This document shows positions 9,768-18,438 of a stretch of DNA of 64,000 nucleotides, piece after piece. Source of the stretch: JAJRVM01 sp963700515 (GTDB lineage: Bacteria; Planctomycetota; Planctomycetia; Pirellulales; Pirellulaceae). The notes under the pieces were generated by a model. That model saw only the letters and a list, made by a program, of their open reading frames with translations. It did not search any database and was not told the origin of the DNA. Location of the stretch: the NCBI GenBank assembly GCA_963700515.1, contig CAVOXY010000001.1:62001-126000 (forward strand), in the 5' to 3' direction. The number at the start of each line of letters is the position of its first letter. Position 1 is the first letter of the stretch. The position numbers and the translations under genes were made by a program.

Positions 9768-10521
9768 TCATGTCACCTGGAAGGCCATGTTGCCCGCCGT
9801 CAGTCCGCCGTCGACCATCAACACCGCACCTGTGACGAACGACGCCTCGTCGGACGCCAAGAACAATGCCACGTTGGCGATCTCGTCGGGGTGCGCAATG
9901 CGTCCGAGAGGGTTGAGCCTCCCGAGGGTCTCGAATACGGCCGGGTTGGCTTGTCTGATCGGTTCCCAGATCTCCGTTTCCGTCGTGCCCGGACAGATCA
10001 CATTGACACGAATGTTGTACTTGCCATACTCGACCGCCAGGGAACGTGTGATACTGACGAGGGAGCCTTTAGCAGCCGCGTAGAGGTGCTCCGGGCCGAG
10101 CCCCATGAACGCATTGGCGGACGATATATTGACGACACTCCCCGATTTCTGTGTGATCATCGTAGGCAATGCGGCCTGAGTGCAGTTCCACGCGCCTTTT
10201 AGATGCGACCTCTACGGTCTCCCAAGAATTGTTGTGAATGACCTCTATCGAACTGATCGCATTGTTGACGAGGATATCCACGCGCCCGAGTTCTGCGAGC
10301 GATACGTCCACCATTGATTGCACTTGATCTTCGCGCGTCACATCGCACTCACACAGCCGTGCCATTCCTCCCTTGGCGCGGATGACATCGACAACTTCGC
10401 GCCCTTTCTGTGTGTCTATCTCGGCAACGACAACACTGGCCCCCTCGGCGGCGAATCGATGTGCAATGGCTCGCCCAATCCCCCGTCCGGCACCCGTCAC
10501 GATCGCTACCTTATCTTTCAT
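9768..10521 (-). CDS. short-chain dehydrogenase/reductase (frameshifted)
   Basis: A classical SDR of about 250 residues. In order: the cofactor loop TGAGRGIG, an Asp-containing acidic end of strand 2 (VAEID) suggesting NAD(H) preference, CDVTREDQV, NNA, the catalytic Ser strand VNISSANAF, the YAAAK active-site pair, and the C-terminal DGGLTAGN. The sequence splits into two frames near 10200, where the expected LKGAWNCTQAA continues in the neighbouring frame; a one-base error is likely. The substrate cannot be told. It has no obvious operon partner. Confidence 0.85.
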
Positions 10522-10765
10522 GATGCTATTCTCCAGAGCTACTCAAAAGTCCGCTTTCGCCGACCATTGTGTGATGGGTAATCGCAACAGCTCTTGTGAG
10601 TCTAAATGCCATAGTGTGAGGTTGGGTTACTCTGGGGGCACAAAATCGGGAATTCCTCAGGAGGTGTTCTGCTAGAATGACATGCGTTGCCAACCCCGGT
10701 CGGCGGTCCGCTGAAAGTTGATCAAGAATCCTCGATTAGACCTTGCCCGCAAGAAGGACGCTACC

Positions 10766-12163
10766 ATGTCAATCGTTCGAAAAACAGAATTATATATCCT
10801 GATGGTCATGCTGGCCGCCGGCCCGGTCGGTATTGCCGAAGAGACAAAGGCTCCGGATCAGCCGCCCGAAGGCCCGTTTGGATACACGCTGATTCGGACT
10901 GCGGATGATGCCTTGGCCGACATCGACTTGTTTCTCTCCAACGAGAGCTGCCAGGTTTGTCACGAACGACAATTCAAAGAAGTCAACGGATCGATGCACT
11001 CGGCGGCCCACGTCGATCCGCTCTACCGACGCTTTGCGGAGCTGGCCCGGAAAGAGGCCGGGGAGAAAGTCTACACCTATTGCTCCGGATGCCATTCAGC
11101 GACTGGTGTTACGACGGGCCTCATCCCCGCTCAGCACGATCCGGATCTGCCGCCCGAGGCGAAGGCCGGAGTAACGTGCGATGTCTGCCATCAAATCTCC
11201 AAACTGACTGGACACGAGGGGCCCTGGGGTGAGCCGGGAAACGCTTCTTTTGTACTCGAGCAAAGCCGAGTCAAGTTTGGAGATTCGGGCGAGGTGGCCG
11301 AGAACCGCCTGCATACAGGTGAGAAGAAGGACTACTTCAACAAGGCGGAGTACTGTGCCAGCTGTCATACCGTGATCCACCCGGTGAACGGACTTCGCAT
11401 CGAGCAGACCTACGACGAGTGGAAGGCGAGCGTCTATGCCAAAAACGACATTCAGTGCCAGGACTGTCACATGCGCAGCGTCGAGGACGCACTGAAAGTA
11501 GCCGAAACACTCCGACCGGTAGTCGTCGAAGGACAACGAGCCGTCGAAGGAAAAACGCGTCCGATTTTTCCTCATTATTTCGTCGGCGGTAACTCCAATG
11601 CGGACCGGCTCGCAAATGGACCGATGCACGCCGAGATGGCCGAGCAACGATTGAAAACCGCGACGCGCATCGAAGTCAAAGCGCCGGCCAAAGCGGCCGC
11701 CGGCAAAGAGATCGAGTTGGAGGTGTTGGTCCACAACGTTGCGGCCGGACATAACATTCCCACCGGTGTGACCGAGTTGCGTGAAATGTGGGTCGGTTGG
11801 CGGATTCTCGATGAGAACGGCAAGGTGCTCTTTCATAACGACGGCTTGGACGAACAGGGCGAGATACGACCGGGTGTGGTCCGTTTCGGAGCTATCGCCA
11901 AAGACAAATCGGGAAAGGCAACTTTCAAACCGTGGGAAATGACGGGTTTTCTTTGGAAGAAGACGGTTCCCGCCAAGAGCTTCACGCAGGACCGTGTGAC
12001 GCTCAAGCTACCGGAGGGCGTGTCGGGGAAGGTCAGCGTGGAAGCCACACTTCGGTACCGCTCCGCTCCTCCAGGTGTCGTCGCGCAAGTCATGCAAGAC
12101 GAAGCCTTCACGCCGAAGATCGTCGAGATGTCCAAGACAGAGGTGAGGGTAGCGGTCGAGTAG
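10766..12163 (+). CDS. secreted pentaheme c-type cytochrome
   Basis: 465 residues with a signal peptide and five CxxCH haem sites (CQVCH, CSGCH, CDVCH, CASCH, CQDCH) spread over the first half, as in cytochrome c554-like multihaem proteins. The second half has no haem sites and looks like an immunoglobulin-like beta domain (VLVHNVAAGHNIPTGVTELREMWVGW). It would act in the periplasm as an electron carrier or reductase. The ATG at 10766 is preferred over the upstream 10718 because the signal peptide starts there and GAAGGA precedes it. No dedicated redox partner lies beside it. Confidence 0.85.
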   Translation: MSIVRKTELYILMVMLAAGPVGIAEETKAPDQPPEGPFGYTLIRTADDALADIDLFLSNESCQVCHERQFKEVNGSMHSAAHVDPLYRRFAELARKEAGEKVYTYCSGCHSATGVTTGLIPAQHDPDLPPEAKAGVTCDVCHQISKLTGHEGPWGEPGNASFVLEQSRVKFGDSGEVAENRLHTGEKKDYFNKAEYCASCHTVIHPVNGLRIEQTYDEWKASVYAKNDIQCQDCHMRSVEDALKVAETLRPVVVEGQRAVEGKTRPIFPHYFVGGNSNADRLANGPMHAEMAEQRLKTATRIEVKAPAKAAAGKEIELEVLVHNVAAGHNIPTGVTELREMWVGWRILDENGKVLFHNDGLDEQGEIRPGVVRFGAIAKDKSGKATFKPWEMTGFLWKKTVPAKSFTQDRVTLKLPEGVSGKVSVEATLRYRSAPPGVVAQVMQDEAFTPKIVEMSKTEVRVAVE

Positions 12164-12354
12164 ATTGACGGAATCGACAAGTTCAAGCGACTCCAAGACG
12201 TGCGAGCTAAACAACATTTCGTGCTCTCCGGAACAGTTGGGAATTCAGGAGGGGTGCCACTGGCTGAGCGAGCGTCAAACGCCTAGCCCAACACAAGAAA
12301 CGCCAACCGCGAGCGGAGCCAGTGCTGAAGAAAACCCCCGGCAGGCCATCATTC

Positions 12355-12480
12355 TGGTCAGGAATTGTTACCAGGATCGCAAAAAGCCACTTAGCGACGG
12401 TAGCTACGTTCGCCACGAGTGTAGCGGACGAAGGAAATCGTTCGCCGACTTTCCCCGCGTTCTCCGCGAACGCGGCTACG
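12355..12480 (+). repeat. dispersed repeat family B with nested hairpin
   Basis: Starts with TACCAGGATCGCAAAAAGCC, which recurs with changes at 16053-16075. A perfect 8-bp stem follows: CCGCGTTC (12455-12462) and GAACGCGG (12468-12475). It is enclosed by GTAGC (12421-12425) and GCTAC (12475-12479), and a GTAGCTAC palindrome lies at 12400-12407. It sits downstream of the cytochrome gene and 35 nt from the end of the reverse transcriptase gene, so it may also help end transcription. Confidence 0.6.
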
Positions 12481-12514
12481 ACGACGATTGCCCAGGCTGT
12501 TCTTCCCGCCTTCC

Positions 12515-13838
12515 CTACCATTCGATTTGATCGAACAGTCCGCGCAGACGACGGCCCTTCGTCGGGCTGATCATCTCAACAAAGGAAATTCGCCCTTCGA
12601 GGTGTCGTCGGAAATCGTCGTGGTTCTGTCGATTCTGACTCGCAGTGCCAAGTCGAATGCAGTTGGTGAGCGTTGCCTTCAATCGATCGAATTCTGCTCG
12701 GGGAATATTCAGGCGTTGGTTTACCACGATACCGGCGAGTCGTTGGCGAACTCCTTGCCGCATCATCCGCGTCTTACGATGGTGCACGGTGAATCCCTCC
12801 TCCATCGCGATCGCGCATACATGCAGGCGAAATCGCCGGGCGACACGCTCGAAGTCCCGCTCACCCGAAAATGCCAGATCGTCCGCATATCGTGTGTAGG
12901 TCGCGCCGGCGGAGTCTGCCAGACCGGAGAGCCGGCAATCCAACCGATAGGCACAGAGGTTCGCCAGCGCCGGGGAGGTTGGTGCGCCCTGCGGAAGATG
13001 CGGCTGTGAGTACAGCCAGCGGATTTGACGCACCTGCCAGCTTAGTGAGCTGGAGGGCTTCGTGCTCCCATACATCCATGGGCGTCGCATTCGTGCAAAG
13101 ACCAGCCAGCAGATCGGCGACTTGTTCCGGATAGCCGACGGCGCGAAAAATAGCCCGCACGCGGGCCACCCTGATTGAGGGGAAGAAGTCCTGGAGGTCG
13201 ATTTTCAGAACGATCTGCTGGCCGACATGCGGCGCGGCAAAGGTCTTGATGGACCGACCGCGTCGGAATCCATGAACCGCAGTGTGCAGCGGAATGTGGT
13301 CGAGGATGTCCGCGAGGATCCGGCGCTGAATATTTTTCAGACGCGGTTTGGGCGCTTCAATCAGTCGGACTTGGCCGAATCGTTTGGACAGGATGCGATA
13401 GTGGTAGTGCCTCAGCCGGCCTTGATTCTTCTTGTATTCTAGCGACCGCAGGTCCGCGAACCACTCCAGTTCACCGCCGGTCACACCCAGCCAATCGGCC
13501 AGCTCTCCGGCCGTGCCAATGGCCGGGATGTGCCACGACTCTGCCGCGGCGACAGGGCACATCATTGACGGTACGGCAAGCAGGTGGGCTAACCGCAGTT
13601 CATGTTTCTCGCAGGCACGCACGAAGCCACGGTCAGCGAGTATGTACTTTGCCATCGTGACCTGACGTGGTCGACGCCTGTCACTGAACCGCTGAACGAT
13701 GCGGCGAGAAAGCGGTCGAAGCCACCGCCACCGTCTCCCCAGGAGGCGGCTGCCGCGATCGATTAAAGCTTCAACGTCCAGGTCGCCGGCAACAAAGGCT
13801 GCTGCCAGCGCGCGGGCAATAGTTGCACGGGAATCCAT
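12515..13838 (-). CDS. retron-type reverse transcriptase (frameshifted)
   Basis: About 440 residues. An N-terminal extension of ~140 residues carries a TAGELADWLGVTGGELEWFAD segment, as in the long myxobacterial retron RTs. The RT palm follows: RLIEAPKPRLKNIQR, then VHGFRRGRSIKTFAAPH (the position of the retron NAxxH motif), KIDLQDFFPS, LPQGAPTSPALAN, catalytic YTRYADD, and GIVVNQRLNIPR (the position of the retron VTG motif). There is no maturase or HNH domain after the thumb, which argues against a group II intron. The ATG at 13838 follows directly after the candidate ncRNA. One frameshift lies near 13040, before LPQGAP; the protein is otherwise complete. Confidence 0.85.
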
Positions 13839-13853
13839 AACAAATGGGCGACA

Positions 13854-14006
13854 GAATACTCCAACGAGTCTGGTACAGCGTGAGCTATTATGCGTCAAAC
13901 GCATCCACGCTCACGCGACGAAATCCTAACCTTTCACGATCCCCTGGGGTATCCCCAGAGAGGCAGATCGAACGCAAGGCTCGATACTGGCCGGCTTGGA
14001 GTACTC
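13854..14006 (-). ncRNA. candidate retron ncRNA (msr-msd)
   Basis: On the strand of the reverse transcriptase and ending 15 nt before its start codon. Outer arms: GAGTACTCCAA (14006-13996, a1) pairs with TTGGAGTATTC (13864-13854, a2) over 11 bp with one G-U. Directly after a1 comes AGC, with a G at 13995 in the place of the retron branch guanosine. Inside are three hairpins: ATCGA/TCGAT (13985-13967), CTGGGG-ATA-CCCCAG (13958-13944, extendable by wobble pairs), and a long one at 13916-13878 with 8-bp outer arms GCGTGAGC/GCTCACGC and a 6-bp inner stem ATGCGT/ACGCAT, suitable as the msd stem. This matches retron architecture; reverse transcription itself is inferred. Confidence 0.7.
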
Positions 14007-14526
14007 TGCCGCCACGAGTCAATCATACCAAGACTGGGCGTCGCGGGGCATATCTGACGGTGACCCCTCTGTGGGTGATGGATCGACCTGGCGAGATGCA
14101 CGGTGGGCTGCCAAAAGGCCGACTAAACCATCGTCAAGCAAGATCGGATGACGGATTTTTCTTGTCCTACATCTTTCTCATCATCGCAGATCGCTCCCGG
14201 CCACTCATTCCCGAGACAGGAGCGGTATACCATCAGAACCCCGGCAAACCGTGTTTCTCGCGGCGCCAGATGCTGCGCGTCCAGATGGCCCGAGCCTGGA
14301 GGGTATGTTACCTTAACTCCATGGTTGCGGCCCCGTTCCATTCCGGCTTCATATCGGAAGGTCAAACATCATGGTGAGAGTTTGCGCCGTGTCGATCATC
14401 AACGGCCTGTTGATGTTGATGGTCTCAGTCGGATGGGGACATACGATTCCGCATTGTCGTGGAGTCGGAACAGACGGCACTGGGGAATCAACAAGCACTT
14501 TCTAATGGACACCAGGAGGTCCCGAG
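14007..14526. other. intergenic stretch upstream of retron and sialidase genes
   Basis: 520 bases between the retron (minus) and a plus-strand sialidase gene. At 14140-14167 there is a collapsed copy of repeat family C (AAGATCGGATGAC joined to GATTTTTCTTGTCC). I see no effector gene for the retron here and no tRNA. Confidence 0.45.
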
Positions 14527-15790
14527 ATGAAGACCATCGCGTCATTTGCCGCGGCCGCTTGGTGCGCCGTGTCCGTGTTACTGGCACAGGACGCTCAGCG
14601 TCCCACAGCCCCTGTCGTGAAAGTAATCCCAGGCGGCGATCCAACTCAGGACTATCGCCAGTGCCGCCGCATGCTGGTTGGGCCAGGTGTGAACCAGCCC
14701 GATCCTTATCCCGGCTATCGAGGTTTCGTTGGCTGGCAGTCGCCCATCGTGCTGCAGGACGGAACGATGCTGGTCGGTTTCTCGTCCGGCTATTGGCACG
14801 CATCACCGCCGACCGCTTACTTCGCAGTGAATCCGGCAGCCATGGAGGAGTGGAAGAAGATCGGCATGCCGACCGACGTTGACGCTCCGCGCGGCGGCCG
14901 CGCCGAGATCATTCGCTCCACCGACGGCGGCAAGACATGGTCCCGACCCACTGTCCTGTTGGACACACCTTGGGATGACCGCGCGCCCAACTTTTGCCAA
15001 CTCGAGGACGGCACGATCCTCTGCAGTCTCTTCACGTACCCTGGTCCGTCGGGCACCGACCTGACCCGCGACCCGGCCAAGACCACGCTCACCGGGATCA
15101 TCCGCTCCTTCGATAACGGCCAGACCTGGGAGCAGCAGCCGAAACGACTGCCCGTTCCGTTCGTCTTCGACGCGACAGACGGACCGATCATCAAGCTGCA
15201 GGACGGCTCGGCGCTGATTTGCGTCTACGGCAGGACCGTGGAGGCGCAGCACGACATGGTCGCCTTTTGCCGTTCCACTGACCGCGGCGATACCTGGGAG
15301 TTGCTCTCGACCGTGTCCACCGACCACGAGATGTCGGAGACCGCCGTGGCCCAACTCCCGGACGGCCGTCTCGTGCTGATCGCGCGTCCCGAGGGGGACA
15401 TCGCCTGGTCACGCGACGGCGGCCGCTCGTGGACCAAGCCCGTTTCCTTCGGCATCCGCCTGTTCGAGCCGCGGCTCATGTCGCTGCGCGACGGCACGTT
15501 GCTCTGCCTCCACGGGTCTTACGGTGCCGGCGGATTCCGCGCGATGTTCAGCACGCGATGGTGGCGAGACGTGGATCTGTCCCCACGAAAAGTGGGGCTT
15601 CCCAGTGGACCCGTCGGTTTACGGTTATGGCCAGGCCGTGGAGCTGTCGGACGGTTCCGTTTGGGCGGCCTACATTCACACCGGCGGGCATACGACAGAG
15701 GACGCGAAGACCGAAGCCCTCTGGTCCATCCGCTTGCGCGTGCGACCCAATCACGACGGCATTGATCTGCTCACGGCACCTGGAGAATAG
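14527..15790 (+). CDS. secreted sialidase-family (BNR repeat) exo-glycosidase, frameshifted
   Basis: About 420 residues with a signal peptide (MKTIASFAAAAWCAVSVLLAQ) and a strong AGGAGGT ribosome site before the ATG. Five Asp-boxes mark a sialidase propeller: STDGGKTW, SFDNGQTW, STDRGDTW, SRDGGRSW and DGGETW, the last after the frameshift. Glycosidases of this fold remove terminal sugars from glycans; the substrate is not certain. The frame changes near 15555, inside the last Asp-box blade, and the protein continues to GYGQAVELSDGSVWAAYI and a stop at 15790, so a one-base error is likely. Confidence 0.78.
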
Positions 15791-16096
15791 CGTCTACTCG
15801 TGTACCATGCGGGCACGGTGAGGGCATGTTGCAGAATCCGAAATACGAAGCACGAAATTCTAATGACAGAAATCCAACTGACAGAAACGGGGAACCGCAT
15901 TAGCCGCCACAAACACTTTCGACGTCAATTGGCGGGAATTGTCCATGTTGACGTTTTCGCGGATCCGTCTTTGTCACGGCAAGATGATGACTACCGGGCT
16001 TGATCTTTTTGTCACCCTATTTTTTTGTCCACCTTCTTGCCAGGCGAGGTTGCTTCCAGGATCACGAAAAGCCATTAGCACGACAACAAACGTCCT
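15791..16096. repeat. intergenic region with degenerate repeats C and B
   Basis: Between the sialidase and the dehydrogenase. At 15973-16030 lies a degenerate repeat family C copy, its right arm GATCTTTTTGTCA... matching the arm at 18218-18248 with few changes. At 16053-16075 follows a repeat family B end (CCAGGATCACGAAAAGCC). An AT-rich tract with ATCCGAAATACGAAG lies near 15836. No gene is supported. Confidence 0.5.
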
Positions 16097-17152
16097 ATGA
16101 AAACACACAGAATTGCACTTTACCCAGGTGATGGTATCGGACCCGAGGTGGTGGACGCCTCGCTCAAGGTGATCGAGGCCGCCGAGCGCGTGGTGGGCGG
16201 GTTTCAACTCATCTACGAACGGTTTGACTGGGGCATGGAACATTACGACCGACACGGACGAGTGGTGCCAGAAGATTTCCTGACCATGCTCCGCGGGTTC
16301 GATGCGATTTTCCTCGGAGCGCTCGGCTGGCCGGAACGATTGCCCGACAGCGTGACCATCGCGCCGTTGCTTCAGTTGCGTCAAGCGTTTGGGCTGTATG
16401 CGAACGTGCGGCCCGCCCAAACGTTCCGTGGCGTACTCGGTCCACTGCGGAGCGACCTGCCCATTGACATCGTGGTCGTACGGGAGAACTCCGAAGGTGA
16501 ATATGTGGACAACGGCGGAACGCTCTCGGCCGGCACGCCTGACGAGATAGCGGTGCAGGGGGCAGTCCATACGCGCCGAGCGATTGACAGGATCCTGCGC
16601 TTCGCATTCCAATTGGCACGCACGCGCAGCCGCAGGCTGGCCATGATCACGAAGTCCAACGCCCAGCGTCACGCTTATGGGTTGTGGGACCGCGTGTTGG
16701 TCGAGCTCGCACCAGAATTCACCGATGTGGCGGTGGAGAAGCTGCATATCGACGCCGCGACCTTGCACGTGGTCAGACGTCCGCACACATTTGATGTGAT
16801 CGTCGCTTCGAATCTTTTTGGGGATATCATGAGCGATTTGACCGGTGGTATCACCGGCAGTCTGGGGCTAAACCCGTCGGCCAATCTCGATCCGCAGCGG
16901 CAGTTTCCGTCACTCTTTGAGCCGGTTCACGGTTCGGCGCCGGACATCGCCGGCAAAGGGATCGCCAACCCAGCCGGCGCGATCCTCAGCGCCGCCATGA
17001 TGCTCGACTGGCTGGGCCAGCGTCAGGCCGCCGCCACGCTACGCAGGGCGGTGGAACAGGCGCTTGCCGACGGACATCTCACGACAGACTTGGGCGGAAA
17101 GCTGACTACCGACGAACTCACCACGGCCATCATCGAGCGGGTGAAACCGTGA
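16097..17152 (+). CDS. isocitrate/isopropylmalate/tartrate dehydrogenase family enzyme
   Basis: 351 residues of the beta-decarboxylating dehydrogenase family. The start is IALYPGDGIGPEVV. Later come the substrate-binding RQAFGLYANVRP, the VVRENSEGEY segment, TKSNAQRHAYGLWDRV with the catalytic Lys, and the metal-binding SNLFGDIMSDLTGGITGSLGL. The SEGEY and WGMEHY segments resemble tartrate dehydrogenase/decarboxylase (TtuC) more than LeuB or Icd. The reaction would be NAD+ and Mn2+/Mg2+ dependent oxidative decarboxylation of a 2-hydroxy acid such as tartrate or D-malate. It overlaps the next small gene by 4 nt. Confidence 0.85.
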   Translation: MKTHRIALYPGDGIGPEVVDASLKVIEAAERVVGGFQLIYERFDWGMEHYDRHGRVVPEDFLTMLRGFDAIFLGALGWPERLPDSVTIAPLLQLRQAFGLYANVRPAQTFRGVLGPLRSDLPIDIVVVRENSEGEYVDNGGTLSAGTPDEIAVQGAVHTRRAIDRILRFAFQLARTRSRRLAMITKSNAQRHAYGLWDRVLVELAPEFTDVAVEKLHIDAATLHVVRRPHTFDVIVASNLFGDIMSDLTGGITGSLGLNPSANLDPQRQFPSLFEPVHGSAPDIAGKGIANPAGAILSAAMMLDWLGQRQAAATLRRAVEQALADGHLTTDLGGKLTTDELTTAIIERVKP

Positions 17153-17391
17153 GCCAACGGGCGGCATCAGTGCGCATCACACTTGGCGAGCACGGCGAGA
17201 AAACACTCACGCGTCAAGTGGATGCGGGCACCGGCGAGGGCAATCAGAATGATTTGACACTGCATTTCGGACTTGGCCAGCACAAAGCCCCCGTCAGTCT
17301 GCAAGTCTTCTGGCCGAACAAGACCCAGCAGACGCTTACCCACGTGGAGATCAATCGGTTGGTCACCATCCATTTCAGCGCGTCTCCCTAG
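17149..17391 (+). CDS. orphan ASPIC/UnbV-like domain protein
   Basis: 80 residues starting at a GTG that overlaps the dehydrogenase stop by 4 nt. The sequence fits an ASPIC/UnbV domain: RQVDAGTGEGNQNDLTLHFGLGQHKAPVSLQVFWPNK followed by an L-x-x-V-E-I-N strand. In known proteins this domain is the C-terminus of large secreted FG-GAP/CRTAC1-like proteins. Here it stands alone without a signal peptide. It may be a remnant of a larger gene replaced by the dehydrogenase, or a real small protein translated by coupling. Confidence 0.6.
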   Translation: MSQRAASVRITLGEHGEKTLTRQVDAGTGEGNQNDLTLHFGLGQHKAPVSLQVFWPNKTQQTLTHVEINRLVTIHFSASP

Positions 17392-17443
17392 CGGCGCAGT
17401 GCGGGAGGACAATCGGCCTAATTGCTGGATCACACAAGATCAC

Positions 17444-17472
17444 TTGACCATAATTATGGTCTCTTGTATTTT
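17444..17472 (+). promoter_or_regulatory. candidate toxin-antitoxin promoter with 16-bp palindromic operator
   Basis: A perfect 16-base palindrome, GACCATAATTATGGTC, spans 17446-17461. It overlaps a possible -35 TTGACC (17444-17449) that lies 17 nt before a weak -10 TATTTT (17467-17472). The toxin ATG follows at 17481. Toxin-antitoxin operons are usually repressed by the antitoxin complex at such palindromes, so this is the likely operator. Confidence 0.55.
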
Positions 17473-17480
17473 CTATTTGC

Positions 17481-17804
17481 ATGAGCTGGACAGTCACCCT
17501 CAAAGAGTCCGTAATTGACGACTTGCGATGGTTCGGCGGCAAGGATGGTCGCTTCCTGTTACAGGAAGCGGAACGGTATCTGTCGGCGAATCCCCAGGCG
17601 GAATCCCAAAACATGCGGACGCTGCGACCGCACCCCGTGGCGCAGCGAGAGTTGCGACTGTTTGGAAAATACCGTGTGCTGTTCAACGTGGACAAGACAG
17701 TCGAGGACGTCACGGTCCTCTTGGTCGGTGAAAAGCGAGGCAACGCATTGTACGTTCGCGGTCAGGAGTTTACTGCCCATCATGAAAGTGATTCCACTGA
17801 GTGA
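17481..17804 (+). CDS. RelE/ParE-superfamily toxin
   Basis: 107 residues with the RelE-like layout: a short first strand (WTVTLKESVIDDLRWF), a helix with positive charge, RTLRPHPVAQRELRLFGKYRVLFNVD, and a final strand VLLVGEKRGNALYVRG. The G-K-Y-R-V-L-F core is typical of RelE superfamily mRNA interferases or gyrase-binding ParE proteins. The upstream DNA is AT-rich and has no strong ribosome site. It is first in a two-gene operon and overlaps the antitoxin by 23 nt. Toxin-first order is as in higBA systems, but the antitoxin here is Phd-like. Confidence 0.75.
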   Translation: MSWTVTLKESVIDDLRWFGGKDGRFLLQEAERYLSANPQAESQNMRTLRPHPVAQRELRLFGKYRVLFNVDKTVEDVTVLLVGEKRGNALYVRGQEFTAHHESDSTE

Positions 17805-18021
17805 AGCCAAAGCGAAGCTGAGCCATTACGGGCACCAGTGCCAGAAAGAACCTGTCATTGTTACCGTCAACGGCGTTCCAGCTTTCCAACTAGTACCGTT
17901 GTCTCAGGACGATGACTTGATTGACAGTCTGCTGGAACACAATCCGGCATTTCGCCAAACGTTGCGCATTCGGCTCAAGGAAAAGTCACTCTCGACCAAG
18001 GACGCTCGCCGCCGCCTGTGA
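17782..18021 (+). CDS. Phd/YefM-family antitoxin
   Basis: 79 residues beginning MKVIPLSEAKAKLSHYGHQCQKEPVIVTVNGVPAFQLVPL. This is the N-terminal Phd/YefM DNA-binding fold (S-E-A-K-A-x-L, then the I-V-T-x-N-G-x-P strand). The C-terminal part (ITDSLLEHNPAF-like region onward) is basic and probably binds the toxin. The ATG lies inside the toxin gene, so translation is coupled. It likely represses the operon at the palindrome 17446-17461. Confidence 0.8.
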   Translation: MKVIPLSEAKAKLSHYGHQCQKEPVIVTVNGVPAFQLVPLSQDDDLIDSLLEHNPAFRQTLRIRLKEKSLSTKDARRRL

Positions 18022-18175
18022 TTGTGCGGACAACTAGATGACAGCAGTAGCAGTCCGCGGCGGAGCGGTAATGACGGACAAAGTGACGACCGGAGGATGG
18101 TTCGCGGTGGATTCGTTTGCCATCAATCTTGTCCCTCCAAGTGAGAAGTGCAGGGGCGACACCTGCAGACCGGAA

Positions 18176-18248
18176 GGGGACAGGAAGATCGGATGACAAA
18201 ATGATCTCGGACCAACTGATCTTTTTGTCATCCCATTTTTCTGTCCCC
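18176..18248 (+). repeat. repeat family C: 31-bp inverted repeat
   Basis: Left arm 18176-18206 (starting GGGGACAGGAAGATC) and right arm 18218-18248 (ending TTTTTCTGTCCCC) match at 27 of 31 positions around an 11-nt loop. Degenerate copies occur at 15973-16030 and 14140-14167. There is no transposase. It lies downstream of the antitoxin and may fold into a strong RNA hairpin on either strand. Confidence 0.75.
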
Positions 18249-18344
18249 ACTGACTGACGCGAAGCGGCCTCTTCTTCCGCGGGGTAGTCCCGGGCGAATC
18301 GTTGAGTGTCAGTCGGTAACACCTGCGCGATGTGCGCGGATGCC

Positions 18345-18430
18345 GTAGAACGGAACGGAATGAATTCCGTTCTACGTCGGGGAAGTGGCAGGCGATAGCA
18401 GCTGCATAAACGGAATGAATTCCGTTCTAC
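18345..18430 (+). repeat. repeat family E: paired GTAGAACGGAAT palindromes
   Basis: Copy 1 has an 11-bp stem, GTAGAACGGAA (18345-18355) and TTCCGTTCTAC (18365-18375). Copy 2 (18409-18430) repeats AACGGAATGAATTCCGTTC. They lie 8 nt from the stop of the minus-strand glycosidase gene and could stop its transcription. Confidence 0.65.
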
Positions 18431-18438
18431 AGGCCGCC

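Noticed and set aside
9514..9771. 85-codon minus-strand frame after the SDR gene
   Set aside because: No family resemblance, odd composition, and an equally long frame lies on the other strand.
12165..12570. small frames on both strands between the cytochrome and the RT
   Set aside because: They coincide with palindromic repeat family B and have no ribosome sites.
12515..13838. group II intron reverse transcriptase
   Set aside because: There is no maturase or HNH domain after the thumb and no intron domain V/VI-like end was found; the retron-like motifs and upstream RNA fit better.
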